A stretch of DNA of 64,000 bases from Streptomyces nitrosporeus (GTDB taxonomy: Bacteria; Actinomycetota; Actinomycetes; Streptomycetales; Streptomycetaceae). Both the position numbers and the translations under genes were made by a program. Below the pieces are notes generated by a model. It was not told where the DNA came from. It did not search any database and worked only from the letters and a program-made list of their open reading frames with translations. Of this stretch, positions 46,037-53,841 are shown in pieces. Positions within the stretch are counted from its first letter, which is position 1. The number at the start of each line of letters is the position of its first letter. Location of the stretch: assembly GCF_008704555.1 (NCBI RefSeq), contig NZ_CP023702.1, forward strand, positions 1,612,001-1,676,000. The letters are read 5' to 3'.

Positions 46037-46813
46037 TCACCCCTCCCCCGCCAGGTCCCCCTCCAGCGCGTGTGCCGCGGTGTTCAGGACGGCCACCAGG
46101 GACCGGAGGTGCCGCGGGTCGTAGCGCGCGCCGGGCATGGACACCGACAGGCCGGCCACCGCCGTACCGTCCCGGTCGCGTACCGGTACGCCGACGGCGG
46201 TGAGTCCGCGCTCGGAGCGCCCCTGGTTGACGGCGAACCCGTTGCGGCGCAGACGCCGCAGCTCCGTGCGGAGGCGGGGGAGGTCGGGGAGCTCCCCGGG
46301 GCGGTCCCGGTAGCGCTTCGGGTCGTAGAGCTCGTCCAGTTCCCCGTCGGACAGGTCCGCGAGCAGCAGCAGGCCCGCGGTCGTGCGGTCGGCCGGGAAG
46401 ACCATGCCCTCGCGGGAGCCGACCCGCAGGGCCTGGCCGCACTCGACACTGGCGATGAAGCGGGCCGTGTCCCCGGTGCGCACGGTCAGGTTCGTGGTCT
46501 CGTCCAGGAGGGCGGCGACCCGGTGCAGATGGGGCATCGCCACCGCGCGCAGCCGTGAGACGAGGGACCGGGAGTGCGCGGCGAGTTCCAGCACGGGTCC
46601 CGCCCGGTAGGCGCGGTTCTCGTCCTGCACGGCGAAGTCCCGGTAGACGAGCATGGCCAGGATCCGGTGGGCGGTGGACCTGGCGACGCCCAGCCGCTCG
46701 GCGATCCGCGCCACGGTGGTCTCGCCCTCCATCTGCAGGATGGTCGCCGCCCGCAGCGCGTGGTCCACGCTGGCGATGGGGTACGGCGGGGGCGTCCTGA
46801 GCTGCTTGTCCAT
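46037..46813 (-). CDS. IclR-family transcriptional regulator
   Basis: A 258-residue IclR regulator. The N-terminal winged helix is evident (ASVDHALRAATILQMEGETTVARIAERLGVARSTAHRILAMLVY), followed by the ligand-binding domain with DETTNLTVRTGDTARFIASVE, TTAGLLLLADLSD, the GFAVNQGRSERGLTAVGVPV segment and a C-terminal LNTAAHALE. IclR proteins commonly control aromatic-acid catabolism and respond to pathway substrates. It is divergent from the gentisate operon, and a perfect inverted repeat lies between them, so it very probably regulates that operon and itself. Whether it represses or activates cannot be seen. Confidence 0.88.
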   Translation of the reverse strand: MDKQLRTPPPYPIASVDHALRAATILQMEGETTVARIAERLGVARSTAHRILAMLVYRDFAVQDENRAYRAGPVLELAAHSRSLVSRLRAVAMPHLHRVAALLDETTNLTVRTGDTARFIASVECGQALRVGSREGMVFPADRTTAGLLLLADLSDGELDELYDPKRYRDRPGELPDLPRLRTELRRLRRNGFAVNQGRSERGLTAVGVPVRDRDGTAVAGLSVSMPGARYDPRHLRSLVAVLNTAAHALEGDLAGEG

Positions 46814-46852
46814 GGCCCGTCCTCGTGTCGCCCGAGGTCCGTCCCCGGCTCG

Positions 46853-46871
46853 GATTCTGCTCTCCAGAATC
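46853..46871. promoter_or_regulatory. inverted repeat, candidate IclR operator
   Basis: GATTCTG (46853-46859) and CAGAATC (46865-46871) are perfect arms around five bases. The site lies between the IclR gene and the gentisate operon, 39 bp before the dioxygenase start. Confidence 0.6.
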
Positions 46872-46909
46872 TACATGTTCCTCTGGGCGGCACGGTGCAC
46901 GCTGAGCCG

Positions 46910-48070
46910 GTGACTACCCCACCCGTCTCCCAGAACCCCGCCACGGTCTCCCCCGTCCGGCTCCAGGCCCTCCCCGGCGAGGGACGCCCCCAGGTCACCC
47001 CGGCTCTCGAAGAGCTGTACCGCGGCTTCGAGCAGGAACTGCTGGTGCCGCTGTGGACCGAGATCGGCGATCTGATGCCGGCTCATCCGCGCTCGCGCGC
47101 CGTACCGCACCTGTGGCGCTGGGAGCGGCTGCGGGAGCTGGCCGCACGGGCCGGCGACCTGGTGCCGGTCGGCCGGGGCGGCGAGCGCCGTGCGATCGCG
47201 CTGGCCAACCCCTCCCTCGGCGGCCGGCCGTACGCCACCCCGACCCTGTGGGCGGCCATCCAGTACCTGATGCCCGGTGAGGACGCCCCCGAGCACCGCC
47301 ACACCCAGCACGCCTTCCGCTTCGTCGTCGAGGGCTCGGGCGTGTGGACGGTCGTCGGCGGCGACCCCGTGCCGATGAACCGCGGTGACTTCCTCCCGCA
47401 GGCGGGCTGGAACTGGCACGCCCACCACAACGCGTCGTCCGAGCCGATGGCCTGGATCGACGGCCTGGACATCCCCTTCCAGTACGCCACCGAGGCGCAG
47501 TTCTTCGAGTTCGGCCGCGACGGGATCAGCGACGCCGAGCGGATCACCCCGGAGCGGTCCCGCTCCGAGCGCCTGTGGGCCCACCCCGGCCTGCGCCCGC
47601 TGTCGGCCGCCCCCGCGGCGCCGGGCAGTCCGCTGCTGTCGTACAAGTGGGAGTACACGAACGCCGCCCTGGCCGACCAGCTCCTGCTGGAGAAGGAGGG
47701 GTTCGGCGGCACCGTCGGGCCCGGCCACGCCGCGGTGCGCTACTCCAGCCCGCACGACGGCTCCGACGTGCTGCCGACCGTCCGGGCGGAGTTCCACCGC
47801 ATCGCCCGCGGTGCCGAGACCGTCCCGGTGCGCGAGACCGGTTCGTCCGTCTACCAGGTCTTCGACGGTTCCGGCGTGGTGACGGTCGGCGACAGGTCCT
47901 GGACGGTCGCCCGCGGCGACCTGTTCGCCGTCCCGTCCTGGGAGCCGTTCTCCGCCCGGTCCGAGGCCGGCCGGACCGACTCCGACGAGGGCGCCCTCGA
48001 CCTCTTCCGCTTCTCCGACGCGCCCGTCTTCGAGGCGCTAGGGCTCAACCGCACCCAGAAGGACGCCTGA
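46910..48070 (+). CDS. gentisate 1,2-dioxygenase
   Basis: A 386-residue bicupin enzyme. The first cupin contains the iron-site pattern EHRHTQHAFRFVVEGSGVWT, and the region RYSSPHDGSDVLPT and VYQVFDGSGVVTVGDRSW belongs to the second. This matches gentisate 1,2-dioxygenases, which open the ring of gentisate (2,5-dihydroxybenzoate) to maleylpyruvate with Fe(II). GTG 46910 is taken as start; the ribosome site is weak. It is the first gene of the operon, two bases before the fumarylpyruvate hydrolase gene and downstream of the IclR operator. Confidence 0.88.
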   Translation: MTTPPVSQNPATVSPVRLQALPGEGRPQVTPALEELYRGFEQELLVPLWTEIGDLMPAHPRSRAVPHLWRWERLRELAARAGDLVPVGRGGERRAIALANPSLGGRPYATPTLWAAIQYLMPGEDAPEHRHTQHAFRFVVEGSGVWTVVGGDPVPMNRGDFLPQAGWNWHAHHNASSEPMAWIDGLDIPFQYATEAQFFEFGRDGISDAERITPERSRSERLWAHPGLRPLSAAPAAPGSPLLSYKWEYTNAALADQLLLEKEGFGGTVGPGHAAVRYSSPHDGSDVLPTVRAEFHRIARGAETVPVRETGSSVYQVFDGSGVVTVGDRSWTVARGDLFAVPSWEPFSARSEAGRTDSDEGALDLFRFSDAPVFEALGLNRTQKDA

Positions 48071-48072
48071 CC

Positions 48073-48900
48073 ATGAAGCTCGCCACCATCCGCACCGCCG
48101 CCGGGACCCGCGCGGTCCGCCTCGACGGCGAGGTCCTCGTCGACCTCGGGTACACCGACCTGGGCGCGCTGTTCGCCGAGCCCGGCTGGCAGGACGAGGC
48201 CGCGGCCGCCTCCGGCACCGCCTACCCGGCCGAGGGCGCGGACTTCGCGCCGGTCGTCCCCAGCCCTTCCAAGATCATCTGTGTCGGCCACAACTACACC
48301 GGCCACATCAAGGAGATGGGCCGGGAGCTGCCGAGCTACCCGACCCTCTTCCCGAAGTTCGCCGAGACCCTGCTGGGCGCGAACGACGACATCGTCAGGC
48401 CGGCCGAGACCGAGGCGTTCGACTGGGAGGTCGAACTGGCCGTCGTGATCGGGCGGAAGGTACGCCGTGCCGACGAGGAGCAGGCCGCCGGTGCCATCGC
48501 CGGTTTCACCGTCATGAACGACATCTCGGTGCGCGACTGGCAGTTCCGCACCATCGAGTGGACCCAGGGCAAGATCTGGGAGGCCACCACCCCGGTCGGC
48601 CCGTACGTCGTCACCCCCGACGAGGTCGGCGGCGTCCGCCCCGCCCTGGAGGTCAGGACGGTCGTCGACGGCCAGGTCATGCAGCGGGACGACACCGGCA
48701 CGCTGCTGTTCGACCCGGTCTTCCTGGTGCGGTACATCTCCACCGTCATCACCCTGAACCCGGGCGACATCATCGCCACCGGCACCCCGGCCGGTGTGGG
48801 CAACGCCCGCGACCCCAAGGTCTTCCTCCTCCCCGGCCAGACCGTGACCACCGAGATCTCCGGTCTGGGCGCCTGCGTCAACAAGGTGGCCGGGGCGTGA
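48073..48900 (+). CDS. fumarylacetoacetate hydrolase family protein (probable fumarylpyruvate hydrolase)
   Basis: A 275-residue FAH-family enzyme. Signature segments are IICVGHNYTGHIKEMG, the metal ligands in FDWEVELAVVIGRKVR (E-x-E), GFTVMNDISVRDWQ and the C-terminal NPGDIIATGTPAGVG. In a gentisate operon the expected reaction is cleavage of fumarylpyruvate to fumarate and pyruvate, the last step of the pathway. ATG 48073 is two bases after the dioxygenase stop, and its own stop overlaps the next GTG, so the genes are tightly coupled. Confidence 0.85.
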   Translation: MKLATIRTAAGTRAVRLDGEVLVDLGYTDLGALFAEPGWQDEAAAASGTAYPAEGADFAPVVPSPSKIICVGHNYTGHIKEMGRELPSYPTLFPKFAETLLGANDDIVRPAETEAFDWEVELAVVIGRKVRRADEEQAAGAIAGFTVMNDISVRDWQFRTIEWTQGKIWEATTPVGPYVVTPDEVGGVRPALEVRTVVDGQVMQRDDTGTLLFDPVFLVRYISTVITLNPGDIIATGTPAGVGNARDPKVFLLPGQTVTTEISGLGACVNKVAGA

Positions 48901-49529
48901 CCGGCGGCACACGGACCTTCGCCGACGCGCGGGAGTGGGCCCGCGCGGGCACCGCGCTGGTGCTGGACGCCGTCGCCGGCCTCGACGAAGCCGGCTTCGC
49001 GGCGGACAGCGCGCTGCCCGGGTGGACCCGTAAGCACCTCGCCGCGCACGTCGCCGCCAACGCCGACGCGCTGGGCAACCTGGTGCACTGGGCGGCCACC
49101 GGCGAGGAGCGGCCGATGTACGCCTCCGCCGACGAGCGCGCCGCCGGCATCGCCAGGGGGCCCGGACTCTCCGCCGACGAGCTCCGTTCCTGGCTGGCCG
49201 GCTCCGCGCACAGGCTGGCCGAAGGGCTGGACGCCCTCACCGAGGAGCAGTGGCGGCGCGAGGTGGTCACCGCTCAGGGCCGTACCGTCCCCGCCACCGA
49301 GCTGCCCTGGATGCGGGCCCGTGAGACCTGCGTCCACGCGGCCGACTTCGGCACCGGCGTGTCCTTCGCCGATCTCCCGGAGGGCTTCCTGGCCGCCCTG
49401 GCCGGCGAGATCAGCACCAAGCGCGGCCTCACCGGGCTGCCCGACGGCCCCCTCCCCGAGGTCGCCGCCTGGCTGGCCGGCCGGCCCCACACCCTTGCCG
49501 ACGCCCCCGGGCTCGGCCCGTGGCTCTGA
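48897..49529 (+). CDS. maleylpyruvate isomerase, mycothiol-dependent type
   Basis: A 210-residue protein of the mycothiol-dependent maleylpyruvate isomerase family (DinB-like fold). Visible elements are FAADSALPGWTRKHLAAHVAANADALGNLVHWA, with the first metal-ligand histidine, and MRARETCVHAADFGTG with a further one. The reaction is cis-trans isomerisation of maleylpyruvate to fumarylpyruvate, using the actinobacterial thiol mycothiol. GTG 48897 lies within the stop of the preceding gene (GTGA). Placement between the hydrolase and hydroxylase genes fits this role. Confidence 0.85.
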   Translation: MTGGTRTFADAREWARAGTALVLDAVAGLDEAGFAADSALPGWTRKHLAAHVAANADALGNLVHWAATGEERPMYASADERAAGIARGPGLSADELRSWLAGSAHRLAEGLDALTEEQWRREVVTAQGRTVPATELPWMRARETCVHAADFGTGVSFADLPEGFLAALAGEISTKRGLTGLPDGPLPEVAAWLAGRPHTLADAPGLGPWL

Positions 49530-49541
49530 GGAGTGGAAGTC

Positions 49542-50822
49542 ATGTCCGAACCTGATGTGATCATCGTCGGCGGCGGGATCGGCGGCCTCGGCGCGGCGTT
49601 CTCGCTGACCCGCCAGGGCCTGCGGGTCCGCCTGCTGGAGAGCGCCCCCTCCTTCGGCGAGGTCGGCGCGGGCATCCAGCTCGCTCCCAACTGCACCCGC
49701 ATCCTCGACGACTACGGCCTTCTGGACGAGGCCAAGAGCCTCGGTGTCGTACCGGACGCGATGGTGATGCGCGACGCGGTCGACGGCGGCGAGCTGACCC
49801 GGCTGGACCTGCGCGACCTGGAGAAGCGTTACGGCTACCCCTATCTGGTCATCCACCGCAGCGACCTGCACGGGCTGCTGCTGCGCGCCTGCGAGCGCGC
49901 GGGCGTCGAGCTGGTCAACGACGCCCGGGTGGTGGCGTACGAGAACACCGCTGCCGGGGCCCGCGCCACCCTCGCCTCCGGCGGGACCCACGAGGCCGGC
50001 CTGGTCATCGCGGCCGACGGCCTGCACTCCGCCGCGCGCGGGCTGCTGGTCGACGACGAGCCCGTCTCCTCGGCGTACGTCGCCTACCGCGGGACGGTGC
50101 CCGCCGCGCAGCCGCGGGTCCAGGGCGCCGACCTCGGCGAGGTCGTGGTGTACGTCGGCCCGAAGTGCCACTTCGTCCACTACGGGCTGCGCGGCGGCGA
50201 GCTCCTCAACCAGGTCGCCGTCTTCGAGTCCCCCAGGGCTCTCGCCGGCCAGGAGGACTGGGGCACCCCGGACGAGCTCGACCAGGCCTTCGCCCGGACC
50301 TGCGACTTCGTCCAGGAGGGCCTGCCCTTCATGTGGCGCGACAAGTGGTGGCGGATGTTCGACCGCGAGCCGCTCATGAACTGGGTCCACGGCCGGATCG
50401 CCCTGCTCGGTGACTCGGCGCACCCGCCCCTGCAGTACATCGCGCAGGGCGCGATCATGGCGATCGAGGACGGCTGGGTGCTCGGTGAGCACGTCGCCCG
50501 CAGCCGGGCCGCCGACGGCACGGTCGACTGGGACGCCGCCCTCTGCGCCTACCAGGCGGTCCGCCCCGAACACTGCCGCCGGGTGCTCACCACCTCCCGC
50601 GCGTGGGGCGAGCTGTGGCACCTCGACGGCCTCGCCCGCGAGCAGCGCAACGCACTGCTGCGCGCCCGCGACACCTACGACTACGCGTTCGTGGACTGGC
50701 TGTACGGCCCGACCGCCCTGACGGCGGACCAGGAGCCCCCGATGTTCACCCCCGTCCCGCTGTCCTCGGTGGACCTCGGGGACGCGGCGGGCACCCCGGC
50801 GGCGGCCGGCACCGCCGTGTGA
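49542..50822 (+). CDS. FAD-dependent 3-hydroxybenzoate 6-hydroxylase (probable)
   Basis: A 426-residue class A flavoprotein monooxygenase. It shows VIIVGGGIGGLGAAFSL for FAD binding, the DG motif in GLVIAADGLHSAAR, and the second FAD motif GRIALLGDSAHPPLQYIAQGA. The overall pattern is salicylate/3-hydroxybenzoate hydroxylase. Since the operon degrades gentisate, 3-hydroxybenzoate 6-hydroxylation (giving gentisate) is the best assignment; salicylate 5-hydroxylation is less likely for this enzyme class. ATG 49542 has GAGGAG eight bases before. It is the last gene of the operon and is followed by a strong hairpin. Confidence 0.82.
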   Translation: MSEPDVIIVGGGIGGLGAAFSLTRQGLRVRLLESAPSFGEVGAGIQLAPNCTRILDDYGLLDEAKSLGVVPDAMVMRDAVDGGELTRLDLRDLEKRYGYPYLVIHRSDLHGLLLRACERAGVELVNDARVVAYENTAAGARATLASGGTHEAGLVIAADGLHSAARGLLVDDEPVSSAYVAYRGTVPAAQPRVQGADLGEVVVYVGPKCHFVHYGLRGGELLNQVAVFESPRALAGQEDWGTPDELDQAFARTCDFVQEGLPFMWRDKWWRMFDREPLMNWVHGRIALLGDSAHPPLQYIAQGAIMAIEDGWVLGEHVARSRAADGTVDWDAALCAYQAVRPEHCRRVLTTSRAWGELWHLDGLAREQRNALLRARDTYDYAFVDWLYGPTALTADQEPPMFTPVPLSSVDLGDAAGTPAAAGTAV

Positions 50823-50835
50823 ACCACCCGCCCCC

Positions 50836-50873
50836 GCGCCGGCCCGCACCCCTCCCCGGGTGCGGGCCGGCGC
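50836..50873. terminator. hairpin terminator of the gentisate operon
   Basis: A perfect 16-bp G/C stem (50836-50851 with 50858-50873) around a six-base loop, 13 bp after the hydroxylase stop. Confidence 0.9.
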
Positions 50874-50942
50874 CGTCGTGTCCTCCCGGGGCCGTGGTGG
50901 GCACGGGCCCCGGCGCAACCTCTCCGAGGGCTGTAGGAAGAT

Positions 50943-51302
50943 ATGCCCATGGCAGGAAGCGATCTGCGGGTGGTCACGGAGACCGGGCCCGGCGGGGTTG
51001 TGGTGATCCGGGTGCACGGCGGTCTCGACGGGTGGTCGGGCTGCTCCGAGCTGTCCGACGCCCTGGTGGTTGCCGCCGGGAACAGTGCGGGACGTACGGT
51101 GGTAGACCTGTCCGGGGTCGGGTTCGCCGATTCCGCGGGGCTGCACGCGCTGCTCCGCGGCCTTCGGGCGCACGGGGAGACCGGAGCCCTGCTCATGCTG
51201 GCGGGTCCCCTCTCCGCGGGGGTGCACCGGCTGTTCGAGGTGACGGGGACGCTGGGCGCCTTCCGGTTCGTGAAGGACGTGGAGGCGGCCTTCACACCGT
51301 GA
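50943..51302 (+). CDS. STAS-domain anti-sigma factor antagonist
   Basis: A 119-residue STAS protein. Strands VVVIRVHGGLDG and TVVDLSGVGFADSAGLHALL are diagnostic, with the likely phosphorylated Ser in the DSAGL loop. Such proteins bind anti-sigma kinases when unphosphorylated and free the sigma factor. ATG 50943 follows AGGAA; an in-frame ATG at 50949 is possible. It is upstream of a HATPase kinase-like gene on the same strand, the natural partner type. Confidence 0.82.
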   Translation: MPMAGSDLRVVTETGPGGVVVIRVHGGLDGWSGCSELSDALVVAAGNSAGRTVVDLSGVGFADSAGLHALLRGLRAHGETGALLMLAGPLSAGVHRLFEVTGTLGAFRFVKDVEAAFTP

Positions 51303-51396
51303 CCGCGGTGCGCGGTCTCCTCGCGCCCTCGGTGACGGCACGTGTGATCCGGGGCACGTCGGGAACGCGAACGATGCGGTGAACGGGGAGTGGGGC

Positions 51397-51849
51397 ATGA
51401 CAGTGGACGGCGATCATCCGGTCGACGGCCCGGGCGGAGCCGTCGGCGGCGGCCCCCCGGGCCCTTCCGCGGTGCCGCACGTACCGCGGAACGCGGCCGC
51501 GGCCCGTGCCGTCGTCGCCGGTCTGCTGGACGCACGGTCGAAGGAACCGGGCGCGGCGCACCTCGCGGACACCACGCTGGCGGACGCCCTGCTGGTGACC
51601 TCGGAGCTGGTGACCAACGCGTTCCGGCACGGCGGCGGCCTCACCGGCTTCACGGCGGAGGTCAGCGCCGAGGGACTGCTGCTCACCGTGTCCGACGCCA
51701 GCCGCGAGGTGCCGTCCGTGACGGTCCACGGCCCCGGCTCCGACCTGGTGGGCGGTTACGGCTGGCCGCTGGTGCACCGGCTGTCGAGCCGGCTGACCGT
51801 CACCCCGTACCCCGGCGGCAAGCGCATCGCCGTCCTGATCGTCCTGTGA
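51397..51849 (+). CDS. anti-sigma factor / HATPase_c serine kinase (RsbW-like)
   Basis: A 150-residue GHKL ATPase of the RsbW/SpoIIAB type. The N-box ELVTNAFRHGG gives Glu70, Asn74 and His78; the G1-like VSDAS and the G2-like GGYGWPLVHRL follow. The protein would bind ATP and phosphorylate a STAS partner, or sequester a sigma factor. I place the start at ATG 51397, preceded by GGGGAG; GTG 51379 is less likely. It lies between two STAS genes on the same strand, but no sigma factor gene is present in the window. Confidence 0.82.
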   Translation: MTVDGDHPVDGPGGAVGGGPPGPSAVPHVPRNAAAARAVVAGLLDARSKEPGAAHLADTTLADALLVTSELVTNAFRHGGGLTGFTAEVSAEGLLLTVSDASREVPSVTVHGPGSDLVGGYGWPLVHRLSSRLTVTPYPGGKRIAVLIVL

Positions 51850-51928
51850 TCCGCCGCCCCGACCGGGAAAAACGTCCTGACACCCGGTCACCTGCGGCGG
51901 AACCACGGCGCCTTGGCATACTCGTCGG

Positions 51929-52291
51929 ATGATCGGCAACATCCCCCCACATCACGACGGGCCCGGTACGTCCTCGGTGCTCGCGGAATTCGAGCGGGCC
52001 GGCTGCTGGGTGGTCCAGGCACAGGGCGAGCTCGACTCCGACACCGTCGACCCCCTCTATCTGGCCATGTGGCAGGCCGCGGCCTCGTACGGCGTCGTCG
52101 TCCTGGACGCCACCTCGGTGACGTTCGGGGACTCCACCTTCCTCGGTCTGCTGCTCCAGATGCGCGAGGAGACGGAACTGCGCGTGGTCGCCACGAGTCC
52201 GCAACTGCTGCGTCTGTTCTCGCTGGCGGGGCTGGACCGGATGCTCGACTGCTACCCGGACCTCGGCGCGGCTCTGGCGGGACCGGGCTGA
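51929..52291 (+). CDS. STAS-domain protein
   Basis: A 120-residue STAS protein, with strand CWVVQAQGELDSDTV and the loop VVLDATSVTFGDSTFLGLLLQM, where DS gives the candidate phosphorylation site. The C-terminal helix follows LLRLFSLAGLDRML. Sequence differs from the STAS protein at 50943, so it probably has a different kinase partner or binds the same one with different affinity. ATG 51929; it is 79 bp after the HATPase gene. It converges on the minus-strand STAS gene. Confidence 0.8.
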   Translation: MIGNIPPHHDGPGTSSVLAEFERAGCWVVQAQGELDSDTVDPLYLAMWQAAASYGVVVLDATSVTFGDSTFLGLLLQMREETELRVVATSPQLLRLFSLAGLDRMLDCYPDLGAALAGPG

Positions 52292-52342
52292 ACATCCCGG
52301 CGCGGCCCGCGCCTCCGCCCCCCGGCCCTGCCCCCTGAGGGG

Positions 52343-52732
52343 TCAGGACCGGGGGGCGGGCCCGTCGTCGGCCCGCTCCTCGCCGTCCCGCGGGGCGCGC
52401 GCGCCGGAGGCGAAGACGACACCGATGCCGGTCACCTCGAACAGCCGCGTGAGGAAGGGCGGGGAGTTGTCCACGTGCAGCCGGATCCCCCGGGCGGCGG
52501 TGCGCCGGTGCACCAGGAGGAAGGTGGAGACCCCCATCGAGTCGCACAGGGTCAGGCGGGCGCAGTCCAGGTGCAGGTCCGTGAGGTCCGGGTCCCCGGC
52601 CAGGCAGGCGTCGGTGCGTCTCACGAGTTCGTCACAGCTGTCGTAGTCCAGATCGCCGGCCAGCCTGAGGTGTACGACGCCCGGCCGCGCATCCGTGAGG
52701 ACGGTGAAGGGCGGAAGCGGCAGCGGGGTCAT
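52343..52732 (-). CDS. STAS-domain protein, last gene of the B12-phosphatase operon
   Basis: A 129-residue STAS protein: VVHLRLAGDLDYDSCDELV, DLHLDCARLTLCDSMGVSTFLLV with the DSMG phosphosite loop, then LTRLFEVTGIGVVF and an acidic, disordered tail. It should be a substrate of the phosphatase encoded two genes upstream and a ligand of an anti-sigma kinase. ATG 52732 overlaps the stop of the B12-binding gene (ATGA), so it is translated together with it. Confidence 0.85.
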   Translation of the reverse strand: MTPLPLPPFTVLTDARPGVVHLRLAGDLDYDSCDELVRRTDACLAGDPDLTDLHLDCARLTLCDSMGVSTFLLVHRRTAARGIRLHVDNSPPFLTRLFEVTGIGVVFASGARAPRDGEERADDGPAPRS

Positions 52733-53841
52733 ACGGGTTCTCCGGTTGTCGTGCCGGCCGGCGCGAGGAAGGCACCGAGGGCGCGGCGTGCGTTCGTCAG
52801 CAGCCGTCGGCTCCGGGGGAAGTCCGAGAGCTCGGCGGTGAGGATGTCCAGGGTCGGGTCCAGGGACACGGCGGGGACATGGCGTGCGGTGAGGATGCCG
52901 GCCGTCCAGGTCACGAAGGTGCTGAACAGCTCGTCGTCGTCCACGTAGAGCGCGACCGCCAGGTGGTCGAGGAGGTGGGCGACGTCCTCGGCCGTGCGCT
53001 CGCGCTGTTCCTCCGTGTAGGCGGCCATCGCCGGGAAGCGCTTCTCCAGCCGGGGCAGGACCTCGCGGACGAGCCGGGCCCGGTCGCGGGCGACATGGGT
53101 GTACTCCTGGTCCGACAGGTGCGGCAGGTCGTCCGTACGTACGTGCGCGCGGGCCCGGTCGGGCACCGGGACGCCGTCCTGGAGCAGCCGGGCCGCGGCG
53201 CGGGCGTCCGGCGCCCAGGCGTCGGCGCCCAGCAGGCGGGCGTAGCGCCCGTCGGGCCCGAAGGCCGCCCCGCCGACCAGGACGGGGACCCCCACCGCCT
53301 GGCAGGCGGTGACCGCCGCGTGGGCGACCGGCAGCCGGGTGGCGAGGGAGGAGGACAGGGCGACCGCGTCCGCGCCGCTGCTGTGCAGATGGGCCACGAG
53401 GTGCGGAGTGGGGACCTGGGCGCCCAGGAAGTCGACGCGCCAGCCGCGCAGTGTGAGTACCTCGGCGAGGAGCCTGGCCGGCAGCGCGTGCCATTCCTGG
53501 TCGACGCAGGCCACGGTGATCCGGCCGAGCCGGGGCGCGGTGCGGCGGGCCGGCCGGTGGGCGAGCGCGGCGATGACCCGCTCGGCTATCGCGCTGGCGG
53601 CGTGCTCGTTCGCCACGCTGAACCGGTTGGCCGCCCACTCCGCGCCGACCCTGGCCTGCACCGGGGCGATGACGTCCAGCAGGGCGGACTCGACGTCCAG
53701 CCCCTGGTCGATGGCCGTGAGGATGTGTCCGGTCGCGGTGTATTCGTCCCCGTCGGCCACCGCGGCCCACACCTGGTCCCGCAGAACCGGCAGAACCGGC
53801 GGGACCGGAAGATCCGTGCTGTTCTCGGTGTGCGTGTTCAT
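52729..53841 (-). CDS. B12-binding protein with CarH-type photoreceptor signature
   Basis: A 370-residue cytoplasmic protein without a DNA-binding domain. Residues about 20-95 form the four-helix cap of cobalamin-binding proteins and contain the W-x9-EH signature (Trp69, Glu79, His80) known from the CarH/LitR light sensors. Residues about 105-225 form the Rossmann-like B12 domain, with DQEWHALP giving axial-ligand candidate His118, then FLGAQVP, ALSSSLATRLP and VLVGGAAFG. A further helical domain of about 140 residues follows. The gene overlaps the phosphatase upstream and the STAS gene downstream by ATGA. I infer light- or adenosylcobalamin-dependent control of the phosphatase/STAS switch; a MerR domain, present in CarH, is absent. 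Confidence 0.85.
   Translation of the reverse strand: MNTHTENSTDLPVPPVLPVLRDQVWAAVADGDEYTATGHILTAIDQGLDVESALLDVIAPVQARVGAEWAANRFSVANEHAASAIAERVIAALAHRPARRTAPRLGRITVACVDQEWHALPARLLAEVLTLRGWRVDFLGAQVPTPHLVAHLHSSGADAVALSSSLATRLPVAHAAVTACQAVGVPVLVGGAAFGPDGRYARLLGADAWAPDARAAARLLQDGVPVPDRARAHVRTDDLPHLSDQEYTHVARDRARLVREVLPRLEKRFPAMAAYTEEQRERTAEDVAHLLDHLAVALYVDDDELFSTFVTWTAGILTARHVPAVSLDPTLDILTAELSDFPRSRRLLTNARRALGAFLAPAGTTTGEPV

Noticed and set aside
45732..46124. Plus-strand open reading starting RIPSLIREELIEHIKNG in the gap upstream of mbtH
   Set aside because: No ribosome site, A/T-rich start and a Pro/Arg-rich nonsense end; more likely promoter DNA.
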